64,000 nt of DNA from contig NZ_RQGG01000028.1 in NCBI RefSeq assembly GCF_004769665.1, forward strand, positions 124,001 to 188,000, given 5' to 3'. This DNA comes from Leptospira kemamanensis (GTDB lineage: Bacteria > Spirochaetota > Leptospiria > Leptospirales > Leptospiraceae). A program made the translations under genes and the position numbers. The notes below the pieces were generated by a model. It made no database searches and had not been told where the DNA came from. It saw nothing but the letters and a program-made list of their open reading frames with translations. This document shows, in pieces, positions 44,310 to 52,711 of the stretch. Position 1 is the first letter of the stretch. Every line of letters begins with the position of its first letter.

Positions 44310-45292
44310 TTCACTCGATTTTTGTCAGCGAGTGTTCCTAGGAAAAGGACAATCTTTTTTGTTTCTTCTTCCGATAGATTGATCCCCAACTGATGATATG
44401 CCATTTTTTGAACTGCTTCTTCAATGGTTGCCACTTTACCATCATGAAAATATGGTCCAGTTAAGGTTATATTTCGCAAACTAGGTACCTTGAAGACAAA
44501 TTTGTCCTCTGATTTTTTGGTAAGGTTAAATCGACCTAAATCTTCTGTTTTATATTCGTTTACAAGTCCGACCTTACGGTAAGAATTCCCTCCGAGTAAA
44601 TTTCCAGAGTGGCAAGACGTACATCCAGCAGCTAAAAAGCTTTTAAATCCTGCTTGTTCTGCTTTTGAAAGCGCTTTGTAATCTCCTTTGACAAAATCAT
44701 CAAATCGAGAAGACGTCACAAGGGTTCTTTCAAATGCCGCAATGGCACCCGCTAAATTATCATAAGTCACCGGATTTTTGTCATTAGGAAAGGCTTCCGC
44801 AAATAGTCTCGGATATTCAGAATCTTCGTTCATACGTTTCAACACTTCTTTTTCAGAAGGCATCGCCATCTCCACTGGATTCAAAATCGGTCCTTTTGCC
44901 TGTGCTTTTAAGTCAGCCGCTCTTCCATCCCAAAATTGTGCCAAGTGAAAACCAGCATTGAGAACCGTTGGAGAATTCCGATCACCATTTTTCCCAAAAG
45001 CTCCCGGAGAAGTGGGAAGGTTATCCACTCCAGCTGACTTACCTTCGATGTTATGACATGAATTGCAGGATTGAGTTTCATTCAGTGAAAGTTTTTTCTC
45101 AAAATAAAGTTTTTTACCGAGTGTAATGAGTTTTTCAGAGTCATTTTCAGAGCCTGGCATTTTTTCTGGTAATGCACCGATGATTTGTTTCGCTTTTCCT
45201 TGGATTTCTTTTGTTTCTTCAGAAGGACCACAAAAGACCAAAGAAAAGAGTGTTATGACGATTAGAAAAGGTGTAAATATTTGTTTGAGCAT
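44306..45292 (-). CDS. Di-haem cytochrome c peroxidase-like lipoprotein
   Basis: 328 residues from the ATG at 45290-45292 (GAGG upstream); a longer frame is rejected. A lipoprotein signal (LIVITLFSLVFCGPS) places it in the periplasm. Two haem motifs C-x2-C-H are visible (CNSCHNIEG and CTSCHSGN), with NAGFHLAQFWDGRA, GAIAAFERTL and VPSLRNITLTGPYFHDG, all typical of the CcpA/MauG family. It reduces hydrogen peroxide or carries out a related oxidation using electrons from a c-type donor. Regulation by the adjacent TetR gene is possible but not shown. Confidence 0.9.
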   Translation of the reverse strand: MLKQIFTPFLIVITLFSLVFCGPSEETKEIQGKAKQIIGALPEKMPGSENDSEKLITLGKKLYFEKKLSLNETQSCNSCHNIEGKSAGVDNLPTSPGAFGKNGDRNSPTVLNAGFHLAQFWDGRAADLKAQAKGPILNPVEMAMPSEKEVLKRMNEDSEYPRLFAEAFPNDKNPVTYDNLAGAIAAFERTLVTSSRFDDFVKGDYKALSKAEQAGFKSFLAAGCTSCHSGNLLGGNSYRKVGLVNEYKTEDLGRFNLTKKSEDKFVFKVPSLRNITLTGPYFHDGKVATIEEAVQKMAYHQLGINLSEEETKKIVLFLGTLADKNRVN

Positions 45293-45574
45293 GTCTTTCC
45301 TCTTTCGGCTATATAGCGAAAAAATACAGAATTGGGCAAGTGAGAATTCAGGCAAAGATAACATATCTGAATAGAATCCGATGCCATTTTAGGTCATTTG
45401 GGGTAATTTGATGAAAGTTAACATCCGATTTTTTAAGTCCGTAATGGTAAAAAGACAGGCAAAATTCCCAGGAAATCCAAATCACTTGCTTATGGATTCA
45501 GCGAACTAAGGCAATTGCATGGCCTCCTGTTGCAAGTTTCATGGCAATCAAGGAAGTATCCATACATTCTGATC
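45293..45574. other. Intergenic region upstream of the PilZ gene
   Basis: 282 bases without a gene. It contains the peroxidase gene promoter on the minus strand, a 17-base sequence GACAGGCAAAATTCCCA at 45454-45470 that recurs at 47688-47704, and two similar sites (GCAATTGCATGGC at 45511, GCAAGTTTCATGGC at 45532) just upstream of the sigma-54 promoter, which could bind its activator. Confidence 0.5.
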
Positions 45575-45590
45575 TGGCACGAATTATGCA
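45575..45590 (+). promoter_or_regulatory. Sigma-54 promoter of the PilZ gene
   Basis: TGGCACGAATTATGCA: a perfect TGGCAC -24 half and ATGCA -12 half, with GG (45576-45577) and GC (45588-45589) exactly ten bases apart. The predicted transcript start, near 45601, is about 25 bases before the ATG. Confidence 0.75.
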
Positions 45591-45626
45591 TTCAACATTT
45601 GTATCTTTCTGATTCAGGAGAATGAA

Positions 45627-45974
45627 ATGTTAAATACCAGAACAACGGAACGAATTACAGCCTTAGAATGGGATGACTTAGTTTTAAAAATTTTTTCTAT
45701 CAATGAAGTACCAGAATATGTCGTCTCCAAAATAGGGAATATTTCAGAATTAGGTGTTAGCAGTTGGTTTAACCATGAGATCCAGCTCAAAGAAAAGGAT
45801 GTCGTGACAGGAATGATTGAGAGTGATTTGACTCGATCTAGAATTTCCTTCCGTGGAAAAATTGCCTGGCTAAAAGAGACGGAAGATGGGATGCAATTTG
45901 GGATCAAATTTGCAGAGGAACTCATTTTGCCTAATTTTATCATTGCTCGTTCCCTAGCAGAATCGGCGGCCTAA
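45627..45974 (+). CDS. PilZ-domain-like protein
   Basis: 115 residues. The strands GNISELGVSSWF, KDVVTGMIESD, GKIAWLKETEDGMQFGIKF fit the PilZ barrel. The N-terminal Arg motif is not in the canonical RxxxR form (RTTERITALEW nearby), so c-di-GMP binding is uncertain. ATG at 45627 has AGGAG at the right distance; a three-codon frame (ATG AAA TGT) overlaps it. It stands behind a sigma-54 promoter, so expression may follow an activator such as EbpA-type proteins. It is the only gene in this transcript unless the OTCase-like gene 82 bases downstream is included. Confidence 0.65.
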   Translation: MLNTRTTERITALEWDDLVLKIFSINEVPEYVVSKIGNISELGVSSWFNHEIQLKEKDVVTGMIESDLTRSRISFRGKIAWLKETEDGMQFGIKFAEELILPNFIIARSLAESAA

Positions 45975-46056
45975 GAAAATTTAGAATTTATTGGCTCAGA
46001 TCGCCAGAGAAACACTCGATTTGGAGTCGTAATCTTCCGATAGTGAAAAGGAAGCT

Positions 46057-46989
46057 ATGTCCCAAGTGAAACATTTGATCTCCTGGCAGGATTGGACAGA
46101 TGGAGAAATCCAGGAACTGTTAGATTTTGCAGTCTATGTAAAGAAAAACCGAGTGTATTTTTCGGGGCATATGTCTGGACGTTCTCTTGCCATGTTGTTC
46201 CAAAAAACATCCACAAGAACGAGAGTTTCGTTCGAAGCAGGGATGACGGAACTTGGTGGCCACGCAATCTTTTTGGATTGGATGGCTTCGAATTTTCTAT
46301 TATCCGACATTGACTTTGAGGGCAAATATCTCTCGAGTAACGTTGCCATCATCATGGCTCGATTGAAAAAACATGAAGACCTACTCGTTCTAAAATCTGG
46401 ATCTACGGTTCCAGTAATCAATGGATGTTGTAATTTATTCCATCCTTGCCAATCATTAGCAGACATACTCACAATCGTTATGGATTCACCCAAAGATTGG
46501 CAAAAAAAACAGTTATGTTATATCGGCGTTCACAATAACGTCGCGAACTCACTTGTAGAAATCACAGCAGCCCTCGGGATCCATTTGATTTTAGTCACTC
46601 CAATCGCTAGCAAAGAATCAATTGTATCTGATGCGATCGAAAGAGCCAAAAAGAAAGGCACCGTTAGTTGGGAGTTAGATGTAAAAAAAGCAGTTTCTTC
46701 TGCAGACTATGTATATACGGATACATGGGTCGATATGGAATTTTTCAACGATCCAAAATTCCAGAAGGAAAAAGAAGAACGCATTCAAATGATGATGCCA
46801 TTCCAAGTGAATGTTGAACTTATGAAACATTCGAAAGCGAAAGTAATGCATGACATGCCAATTCATGCGGGTTATGAAATCACTAGAGAAATGGTAGAAA
46901 GTGAACGATCGATTATTTTTACACAGGCTGAAAATCGACTCGATGCGCAAAAAGCAGTGATTTTAAAACTTTTAGAAAACCACTCGTAG
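46057..46989 (+). CDS. argF: Ornithine carbamoyltransferase-like enzyme with altered substrate loops
   Basis: 310 residues, normal length. The carbamoyl-phosphate site STRTR (52-56) and HPCQ (129-132) are intact. The ornithine loops are not: the SMG motif position reads DTWVDME (222-228) and the HCLP position reads HDMP (265-268), so the usual catalytic Cys is Asp. It may be an unusual OTCase lineage or use another amine acceptor. AAGGAAG precedes the ATG. No other arginine gene is nearby. Confidence 0.72.
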   Translation: MSQVKHLISWQDWTDGEIQELLDFAVYVKKNRVYFSGHMSGRSLAMLFQKTSTRTRVSFEAGMTELGGHAIFLDWMASNFLLSDIDFEGKYLSSNVAIIMARLKKHEDLLVLKSGSTVPVINGCCNLFHPCQSLADILTIVMDSPKDWQKKQLCYIGVHNNVANSLVEITAALGIHLILVTPIASKESIVSDAIERAKKKGTVSWELDVKKAVSSADYVYTDTWVDMEFFNDPKFQKEKEERIQMMMPFQVNVELMKHSKAKVMHDMPIHAGYEITREMVESERSIIFTQAENRLDAQKAVILKLLENHS

Positions 46990-47028
46990 AATTCAAAAGA
47001 AGAATATCCCATAGATTGACTCATTCAA

Positions 47029-47478
47029 TCAGTCGGATTTGTATTTTTCCCAAGGTGGTTCTTTTCGATTTACCATCCAAGCACTGAATCCATCTAAAAA
47101 ATAAAGAAAATCGATTTTGTCTTCATGTTCAAAATCAAATCCCTGTAAGGCGTCGTGGTAACATTGAAACCAAATGGCACGTTCCTTTTCGGAAATCGGG
47201 AAAACAAAATGTCTCATCCGCATTCTCGCAGGTCCCCATTTTTCAATGTAATAACTTGGTCCACCTAACACTTGGATCATAAAATCAGCTTGTTTTTCTT
47301 TGGCGAGGTCCCAGTCACCTTGGAACATCCAACGAATCTCCGATTTTTGGATTAAATCATAAAAATCGGAAACTAACTTTCGAATCTGAGTTTCACCCCA
47401 TTTTTGAAAGAGAAGTTTGATATTCGGGTTCGAGGGAGGTGGGCCTCCAGATGGCGTGTAAATTTCGTTTGGTTCCAA
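47029..47478 (-). CDS. Truncated haemoglobin-like protein
   Basis: 149 residues from the TTG at 47476-47478 (GGA upstream). An upstream GTG at 47589 would add 37 residues read from a GC-rich repeat and is rejected. The globin is seen in KLVSDFYDLIQKSEIRWMFQG, WDLAKEKQADFMIQVLGGPSYY, the proximal His region MRMRHFVFPISEKERAIWFQCY, and a C terminus ending PPWEKYKSD. It resembles group II truncated globins, which bind oxygen or nitric oxide. It converges on the OTCase-like gene. The start remains the weakest part of the call. Confidence 0.75.
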   Translation of the reverse strand: MEPNEIYTPSGGPPPSNPNIKLLFQKWGETQIRKLVSDFYDLIQKSEIRWMFQGDWDLAKEKQADFMIQVLGGPSYYIEKWGPARMRMRHFVFPISEKERAIWFQCYHDALQGFDFEHEDKIDFLYFLDGFSAWMVNRKEPPWEKYKSD

Positions 47479-47510
47479 TGCGAATTCCAGGTTTGCGAAA
47501 GGGACAGGAA

Positions 47511-47605
47511 GGGGAAGTCGATTTTTCGACCGGAGCCGAAGGCGTAGCCCGGACTGGCCCGGCCCTTTGGAACAAAGGGTTCGCCCCACCCCTCCTTAAC
47601 GTGCA
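47511..47605. repeat. GC-rich composite palindromic element
   Basis: Strikingly GC-rich against the local AT-rich DNA. It contains three hairpins: GTCGA-TTTT-TCGAC at 47517-47530; a CCGG...CCGG segment with an inner GCC-GAA-GGC at 47530-47552; and CCCTTTG-GAA-CAAAGGG at 47563-47579. It also contains CCCCACCC, shared with the element near 59.4 kb. It resembles REP-like or small mobile intergenic elements and lies upstream of the globin gene. Confidence 0.6.
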
Positions 47606-47739
47606 GGGAAATTTACAGGAAATGTAATTTTGAATCGAATGGATGTAGAAGGTGAATCCCTTCAGATTTTGCCATTAAATCCTGGACGACAGGCAAAATT
47701 CCCAAAACTTGGTAAAAAAATCCGAAAAAGGTATACTAA

Positions 47740-48732
47740 ATGGCACTGACTCACCCGCAATCAGCTCTCTTTGCAGGAGAAAAACCTTTCCCTATCATCC
47801 CTGCTTGTGAACACTTCGCTGGATCTGAAAAACTCATCACCAAAGCTCTCGAGTTGCAAAACAAACTTGGCGGCCTTTTCGACATCACGATGGACTGTGA
47901 AGACGGTGCTCAAACTGGGAAAGAAAAAGAACACGCAGAAATGATTGTTCGCATTCAAAATTCTGAACTCAACAAACACAAAATGAGTGGAGTTCGTATT
48001 CATGATTATACCAACGAACATTGGAGAGGTGATATTGATATTATCGTTCCTGGAGCTGGAAACGTAATTGCATACATCACAATCCCAAAACCAACAAAAG
48101 CTAGCCAAGTAAAAGAACAAATCTCTTACATCCAAGAAGCTTGTAAAAAAGCAGGAATCAAAAGAGAAATTCCTATTCACGTTTTAATTGAAACTCATGG
48201 CGCATTAAACGACGTATTTGAAATTGCAAGTCTACCTTGGTTACAAGTATTAGATTTTGGTTTGATGGACTTTATCTCTGGTCACCATGGTGCTATCCCT
48301 GCTTCTTGTATGAAGTCACCAGGTCAGTTTGATCACGAATTACTTCGTCGTGCAAAATCAACTATGGTGGCAGCGGCACTTATGAATGGTGTGATCCCTG
48401 CTCACAACGTAACTTTGGACTTAAAAAACACTTACCAAACTTACCAAGATGCAAAACGTGCTCATGATGAATTTGGTTTCTTACGTATGTGGTCCATTTA
48501 TCCTGCACAAATCCAATCGATTTTGGATGCAATGGCACCTAACTTTGCAGAAACACAAACTGCTTGTGACATTTTAATCAAAGCACAAGATGCAGATTGG
48601 GGACCGATCCAACATGATGGTGACCTTCATGACCGCGCGACTTACAGATATTTCTGGGAATTAGTCCAAAGAGCAAAACTCACAGGACAAAAACTTCCAG
48701 ACGAAGTTGAAAAAAGATTTTTCTCAAAATAA
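47740..48732 (+). CDS. CitE/HpcH-family lyase (malyl-CoA lyase-like)
   Basis: 330 residues. The HpcH/HpaI-CitE fold is indicated by LFDITMDCEDGAQTG (metal-binding Glu/Asp region), GVRIHDY, IPIHVLIETHGALNDV and LDFGLMDFISGHHG. Members cleave or condense CoA esters such as malyl-CoA or citramalyl-CoA. It is a stand-alone gene, so the substrate is open. AAAGG stands eight bases before the ATG and a strong terminator follows. Confidence 0.85.
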   Translation: MALTHPQSALFAGEKPFPIIPACEHFAGSEKLITKALELQNKLGGLFDITMDCEDGAQTGKEKEHAEMIVRIQNSELNKHKMSGVRIHDYTNEHWRGDIDIIVPGAGNVIAYITIPKPTKASQVKEQISYIQEACKKAGIKREIPIHVLIETHGALNDVFEIASLPWLQVLDFGLMDFISGHHGAIPASCMKSPGQFDHELLRRAKSTMVAAALMNGVIPAHNVTLDLKNTYQTYQDAKRAHDEFGFLRMWSIYPAQIQSILDAMAPNFAETQTACDILIKAQDADWGPIQHDGDLHDRATYRYFWELVQRAKLTGQKLPDEVEKRFFSK

Positions 48733-48768
48733 AACTGATAAGATAAAATCGATTCGTTTGATTGAGAT

Positions 48769-48798
48769 AAAAAGCCCACGGAAGTGGGCTTTTTTTTA
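48769..48798. terminator. Bidirectional terminator after the CitE-like gene
   Basis: AAGCCCAC, loop GGAA, GTGGGCTT followed by a run of T on the plus strand. The reverse strand also reads GTGGGC followed by TTTTT, so it can end the convergent chemoreceptor transcript; the receptor stop codon lies in the T-run. Confidence 0.88.
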
Positions 48799-50868
48799 CT
48801 TAAGTTTAAATTTCTCTACTTGAGTAGACAAATAGGATGCCTGGGATGCTATTTCAGCAGAAACGATTGTGAGTTGGTCGGATCCTGAAGCCACATCTTG
48901 TGTTCCATTGGAAATACTAATGATGGTTTTGGATATTTCTTCTGTTGCTCGTTTTTGCTCAAACACCGCTTCCTCAATTTGAAGGTTTAAATTGGTAAGT
49001 AGTCCTGAGTTTTGTGCAATGTCTTTAGCATTATTCTCTTGGAGTAATACTGAATTCAGAACTCGATTGGCGGAGGTTTCAAATTCCTTCACACGGCTAT
49101 TTAATAAATTCAAAACTTGTGCGGCTTCAGTCACTTTTTTGTTTCCGTTTTCCACGGCCGAGTTTGTAGAAATAACAAGATCACCGATTTCTTTTACAGA
49201 AGCACCGGTTTGTAAGGCAAGTTTTCCAATTTCTTCCGCAACCACTGCAAAACCTCGACCAGCATCTCCCGCTCTCGCTGCTTCAATTGCAGCATTTAAC
49301 GCGAGTAAGTTGGTTTTTTCTGAGATTTCTGTGATAATATCTAATACTTCACTGATGCGTTCTGCTTTTTCACCAATGTCTTCCATCGCCTTTGTGGAAT
49401 CATTCATTGCCGTTTCCCCAACAACCGCGTGTTCCTTTGATTCAGATGCAAATTTGGCAAGGTATTCCATCTCTTTATTGATGTTTTGAACTTCTTCGCG
49501 TAAGGTGAGAACAGATTTATCAATTTCCTTCATCTTCAAAACTGCTTCTTCCATTGATTTTCCCACATTGTCAGCAGAAGCAGAAAGTTCTTCGACAGCT
49601 GCCGAAGATTCTTCAGCAGCACTAGCCTGCGCTTGGGAAATATCGGATAAATTTTGTGAGGTGGAAGCCATTTGATTGGATTGGTTTCCTAATTTTTCAA
49701 CAGTAAGTTTGATATCACCGATGATTGAGACCAAACTATTTCGCATTTGGTTCATTGAGTTTAATAAACTTCCGATTTCATCTTGATTAATTTCATCAGG
49801 ACTAGATGCCAAATTTCCACTCGCGATTTGAGAGGAAAAAGCCGCAGCTTTCGTCAGTCTCACGCTAATTAGGTTCTTAAACACAAAGTTTAAAAAGAAA
49901 AGGACTACTAATAAAATCAAAAGTGAAATCGCAATAGTGCCAATTACTACCTTTGTCACTTGTTCTGTTAAAATCGAATCTGGGATACTGACTTGTAATG
50001 CCCAAAATTGAGGGTCCTTTCCAATATGAAATGGAGTAAAATAATCCGTATATCCATCATGTTGGATCGTAAACATCTCACCTAATTTTAGTTTTTCTAA
50101 ATAAATTTTTAAATGTTCCGGGTTCTCAATTTTTTTCCCCAATTTGGTTTGGTCTTGCCCGTACATCACATAGGTTCCGTTATCCGAAATAAAGGCAATG
50201 TATCCTTGGCCGCGAAAAGGCCGATTGTCTCCGATTTTTTCTTGTAATGTGCTGATATCTAAATCAATTCCTGCAGCTCCTAAAAATTTTCCTTTTGGGT
50301 AAATAGGAACCACTAGAGAAATCATTTGAATTTTTTTGCCACCAGCGAGGTATTCATAGGGTCCAAACACCTTTGCTTTGTTCGTTTTTTTGACTTGTTG
50401 GTAATAATCGCCAGCACCATTAGGATTGTCATAATCAACCAAAGGTTCAAAATTAATTTTGCCATCTGGAGTGTGGTGAAGATAAGGAACAAAACGTCCT
50501 GTTTTGTCATGACCTGGTTTTCCAACAAAAGCCGAATCCCTTCCCTCATATGCGTTCGGTTCGTAACACAACCAGATTCCAAATATATTATCGTTTCTCT
50601 CTAAAATTTCGCGAAGGCTACTAATCATGGACTCCCGAGGAGGAGATGCATAAAACAAAGCGAATCGGTAACCACGAATGACTCCCATCATTGCATTCAA
50701 ATGATCCTGGATTTGATAGGACCATTTCTCAGAAGTGATCTTTGCATTTTCTTGTATTTCTGACTTTAGGTCAGTCACGGTTCGGTAAATTTGAACGGAT
50801 GACAGGATCGTAAACCCAACAAACAAGATACCAGCAATAAAAAGAGAGACCCTCTGGCGTATACTCAT
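48796..50868 (-). CDS. Methyl-accepting chemotaxis protein with a dCache sensor
   Basis: 690 residues. First membrane helix about 10-30, a periplasmic dCache domain (about 40-300) with [36 protein letters not shown] and [17 protein letters not shown], a second helix about 310-335, HAMP about 335-390, and the signalling hairpin with the conserved tip [37 protein letters not shown] written here in part only (tip core [14 protein letters not shown]). It would sense small molecules such as amino acids and signal through CheW/CheA. Confidence 0.93.
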   Translation of the reverse strand: MSIRQRVSLFIAGILFVGFTILSSVQIYRTVTDLKSEIQENAKITSEKWSYQIQDHLNAMMGVIRGYRFALFYASPPRESMISSLREILERNDNIFGIWLCYEPNAYEGRDSAFVGKPGHDKTGRFVPYLHHTPDGKINFEPLVDYDNPNGAGDYYQQVKKTNKAKVFGPYEYLAGGKKIQMISLVVPIYPKGKFLGAAGIDLDISTLQEKIGDNRPFRGQGYIAFISDNGTYVMYGQDQTKLGKKIENPEHLKIYLEKLKLGEMFTIQHDGYTDYFTPFHIGKDPQFWALQVSIPDSILTEQVTKVVIGTIAISLLILLVVLFFLNFVFKNLISVRLTKAAAFSSQIASGNLASSPDEINQDEIGSLLNSMNQMRNSLVSIIGDIKLTVEKLGNQSNQMASTSQNLSDISQAQASAAEESSAAVEELSASADNVGKSMEEAVLKMKEIDKSVLTLREEVQNINKEMEYLAKFASESKEHAVVGETAMNDSTKAMEDIGEKAERISEVLDIITEISEKTNLLALNAAIEAARAGDAGRGFAVVAEEIGKLALQTGASVKEIGDLVISTNSAVENGNKKVTEAAQVLNLLNSRVKEFETSANRVLNSVLLQENNAKDIAQNSGLLTNLNLQIEEAVFEQKRATEEISKTIISISNGTQDVASGSDQLTIVSAEIASQASYLSTQVEKFKLK

Positions 50869-50976
50869 AGGGATCGATCTTACTCAATTGGAAATTTTTG
50901 TAAATTGTTTCGTACCCTGTTTGGCAAAAATTCCAGGTAAAAACAAGGTTATTTTTTGAATTTAGGGAATGGTACG

Positions 50977-51007
50977 AACCTATCTCGATGTAGTTCGGCG
51001 ATAGGTT
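50977..51007. repeat. Intergenic inverted repeat
   Basis: AACCTATC (50977-50984) pairs with GATAGGTT (51000-51007) after the FecR-type gene. No T-run, so not a simple terminator. A second short inverted match (GTTTCGTACC upstream, GGTACGAAC at 50971) lies close by. Confidence 0.45.
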
Positions 51008-51019
51008 ACATCTTGTTCC

Positions 51020-52162
51020 TTATTTTTTGTTTCTGGTTTGGATTTTGAAATTTCGATATTCTACGTATTCGATTTCGTCGACTTGGAGTTGGAAGACCCC
51101 TTTTGTGGAATGAATAATAAATATATCACCTAACTGAGCAACAACAGCACCTGACATAATTTCACCATTGGTTTTGTGGATGGTTTCTAGAATGCTGTAA
51201 TGTTTTTGGATCTCTTCCTCATCATCAAAACCCATTTTTTCCGCGTCTGATGCGATTTGATTCAGAGCCTCTTTGCGGTTGTTTTGATGTTCGGATGCGA
51301 TTTGTTCAATCGTTTCTTTTTTTACATCCGCGGATTCTTCTTTTGATTCAATTTGTTTTTGAACAAGTTCAGGATTCACGGAAACTAAAGTATCTGCTTC
51401 CGCTTTCTCTTTAGGAGAAATAGGACTTTGCACCTTTCCAATTCCATCGTTTGAGAGATTGGAGAATCCATTTAACTCCTCATTTGTGAGAGCGGATGCT
51501 GCCATTTTTGCATTGATTAAGTAAACTAAATCGTTTAAATCCGGATTCACTTCTAAGGCTTCACCAGGTTCTAAAACTACATCATTTTCTTCTAATGTTT
51601 TCACCAAACGATCATAATTGTCTTTTGTAAGACCATCATTGAGTTCAATCAGTTTCGGACCTACTTTGAAGGCAACAGATACGGCTCCTTCATACACCTT
51701 TACTTTGGGAACCGAACCTTTTTCTAATTCTAAGGAAAAGATCGTCCCCCTCACACCCGCCACCATTGTAGGAGAAGAGATCGATAAGTTTTGGTTGGGT
51801 TTTAATTTCACCGATTTCACAATTAAATTCCCAGTCCAGATGTATAAATCCGTATTCGGTTGAGAAGAGCCTGACAAATCTCGAAACATGACATCCGAAT
51901 TTTCTTTGATTCGGATGATTTCACCGCGATACGTTTGGATATCGACTTTGCCGAGTTTGGATAAAATTCGATCTCCAGGTTTGATGACATCTCCTAAACT
52001 CGCAATTCGTTCCTTACCTTCGCTGAGAAGTGTCACTTGTCCTTGTAAGAAGGTCACGACAGCTCCTGCTGTTTCGTCCTTGTCCACCGACTTGGAAAAA
52101 GAAAGAAAATTACATTGAGTGATGACGAAGAGTAAGAGTGAGGATACAAAATATTTTTTCAT
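51020..52162 (-). CDS. FecR-domain lipoprotein
   Basis: 380 residues from the ATG at 52160-52162 (GGAAA seven bases upstream). The signal peptide ends in a lipobox (FVITQCNF), so it is probably a lipoprotein. The FecR domain spans about 35-170 with VTFLQGQVTLL, GDVIKPGDRI, YRGEIIRIKENSDVMF, WTGNLIV and SPTMVAGVRGTIFSLE. The C-terminal half is charged and helical. Leptospires have many such FecR lipoproteins; they are not paired with a sigma factor here. Function unknown. Confidence 0.85.
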   Translation of the reverse strand: MKKYFVSSLLLFVITQCNFLSFSKSVDKDETAGAVVTFLQGQVTLLSEGKERIASLGDVIKPGDRILSKLGKVDIQTYRGEIIRIKENSDVMFRDLSGSSQPNTDLYIWTGNLIVKSVKLKPNQNLSISSPTMVAGVRGTIFSLELEKGSVPKVKVYEGAVSVAFKVGPKLIELNDGLTKDNYDRLVKTLEENDVVLEPGEALEVNPDLNDLVYLINAKMAASALTNEELNGFSNLSNDGIGKVQSPISPKEKAEADTLVSVNPELVQKQIESKEESADVKKETIEQIASEHQNNRKEALNQIASDAEKMGFDDEEEIQKHYSILETIHKTNGEIMSGAVVAQLGDIFIIHSTKGVFQLQVDEIEYVEYRNFKIQTRNKK

Positions 52163-52246
52163 ATAGTTTTCCATTTTCAGTCGGTATTGTAAGTAACAAT
52201 CCAATGGGATCATTTTTTCAAAAAATCGAAAGGATTTTTTGTGAAT

Positions 52247-52711
52247 TCAAACTAATTTGGAATTGCCCAAATTCCATAACCAATAATACAAAACAATTAC
52301 AAAGCCCAAACTGGATGAAAATACAATCAAATTGTAAATTCTGTTTTTCTGCCATACGGAGGGTAACAAATCAGCTGTTACAGGACGGACCAATTGCAAA
52401 AGAATCAAAATATAACCAATGAATGCCATGGTTGGACCGAGGAACAAGAGTTTACCGCCAAAGCTAAAACTACTCAATTCGATAGAATTTCCATTTGGAT
52501 TGGAAACCAAGGCATCCAATTCCCTAAAATCTAAATTCCCAAACTGGTAACCAATAGGAGTTCCAAAAACTAGAATACTGGTTCCATTTTTCAAATGAAT
52601 TTCTAAATCACTCCCAGAAACTCCAATTGAACTTGCACCAGTTCTCACAAAAGATGCGCCATCCGTATTGTACCCAATGCGAAAGAAACTACGATGAAAA
52701 AATAAAATCAA
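52247..52711 (-). CDS. Small membrane protein directly following the CLC gene in the same frame
   Basis: 154 residues from a TTG at 52709-52711, which touches the TGA stop (52712-52714) of the CLC antiporter gene in the same reading frame. The N-terminal 70 residues are beta-rich (GVSGSDLEIHLKNGTSILVFGTPIGYQFG), then come two membrane helices (FLGPTMAFIGYILILLQLV and LIVFSSSLGFVIVLYYWLW). No family recognised. Translation may start by coupling, or the TGA may be occasionally read through. No ribosome site is evident. Confidence 0.6.
   Translation of the reverse strand: MILFFHRSFFRIGYNTDGASFVRTGASSIGVSGSDLEIHLKNGTSILVFGTPIGYQFGNLDFRELDALVSNPNGNSIELSSFSFGGKLLFLGPTMAFIGYILILLQLVRPVTADLLPSVWQKNRIYNLIVFSSSLGFVIVLYYWLWNLGNSKLV

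Noticed and set aside
47479..47589. A longer start (GTG at 47589) for the truncated globin
   Set aside because: The added residues are read from a GC-rich palindromic repeat and have no globin features.
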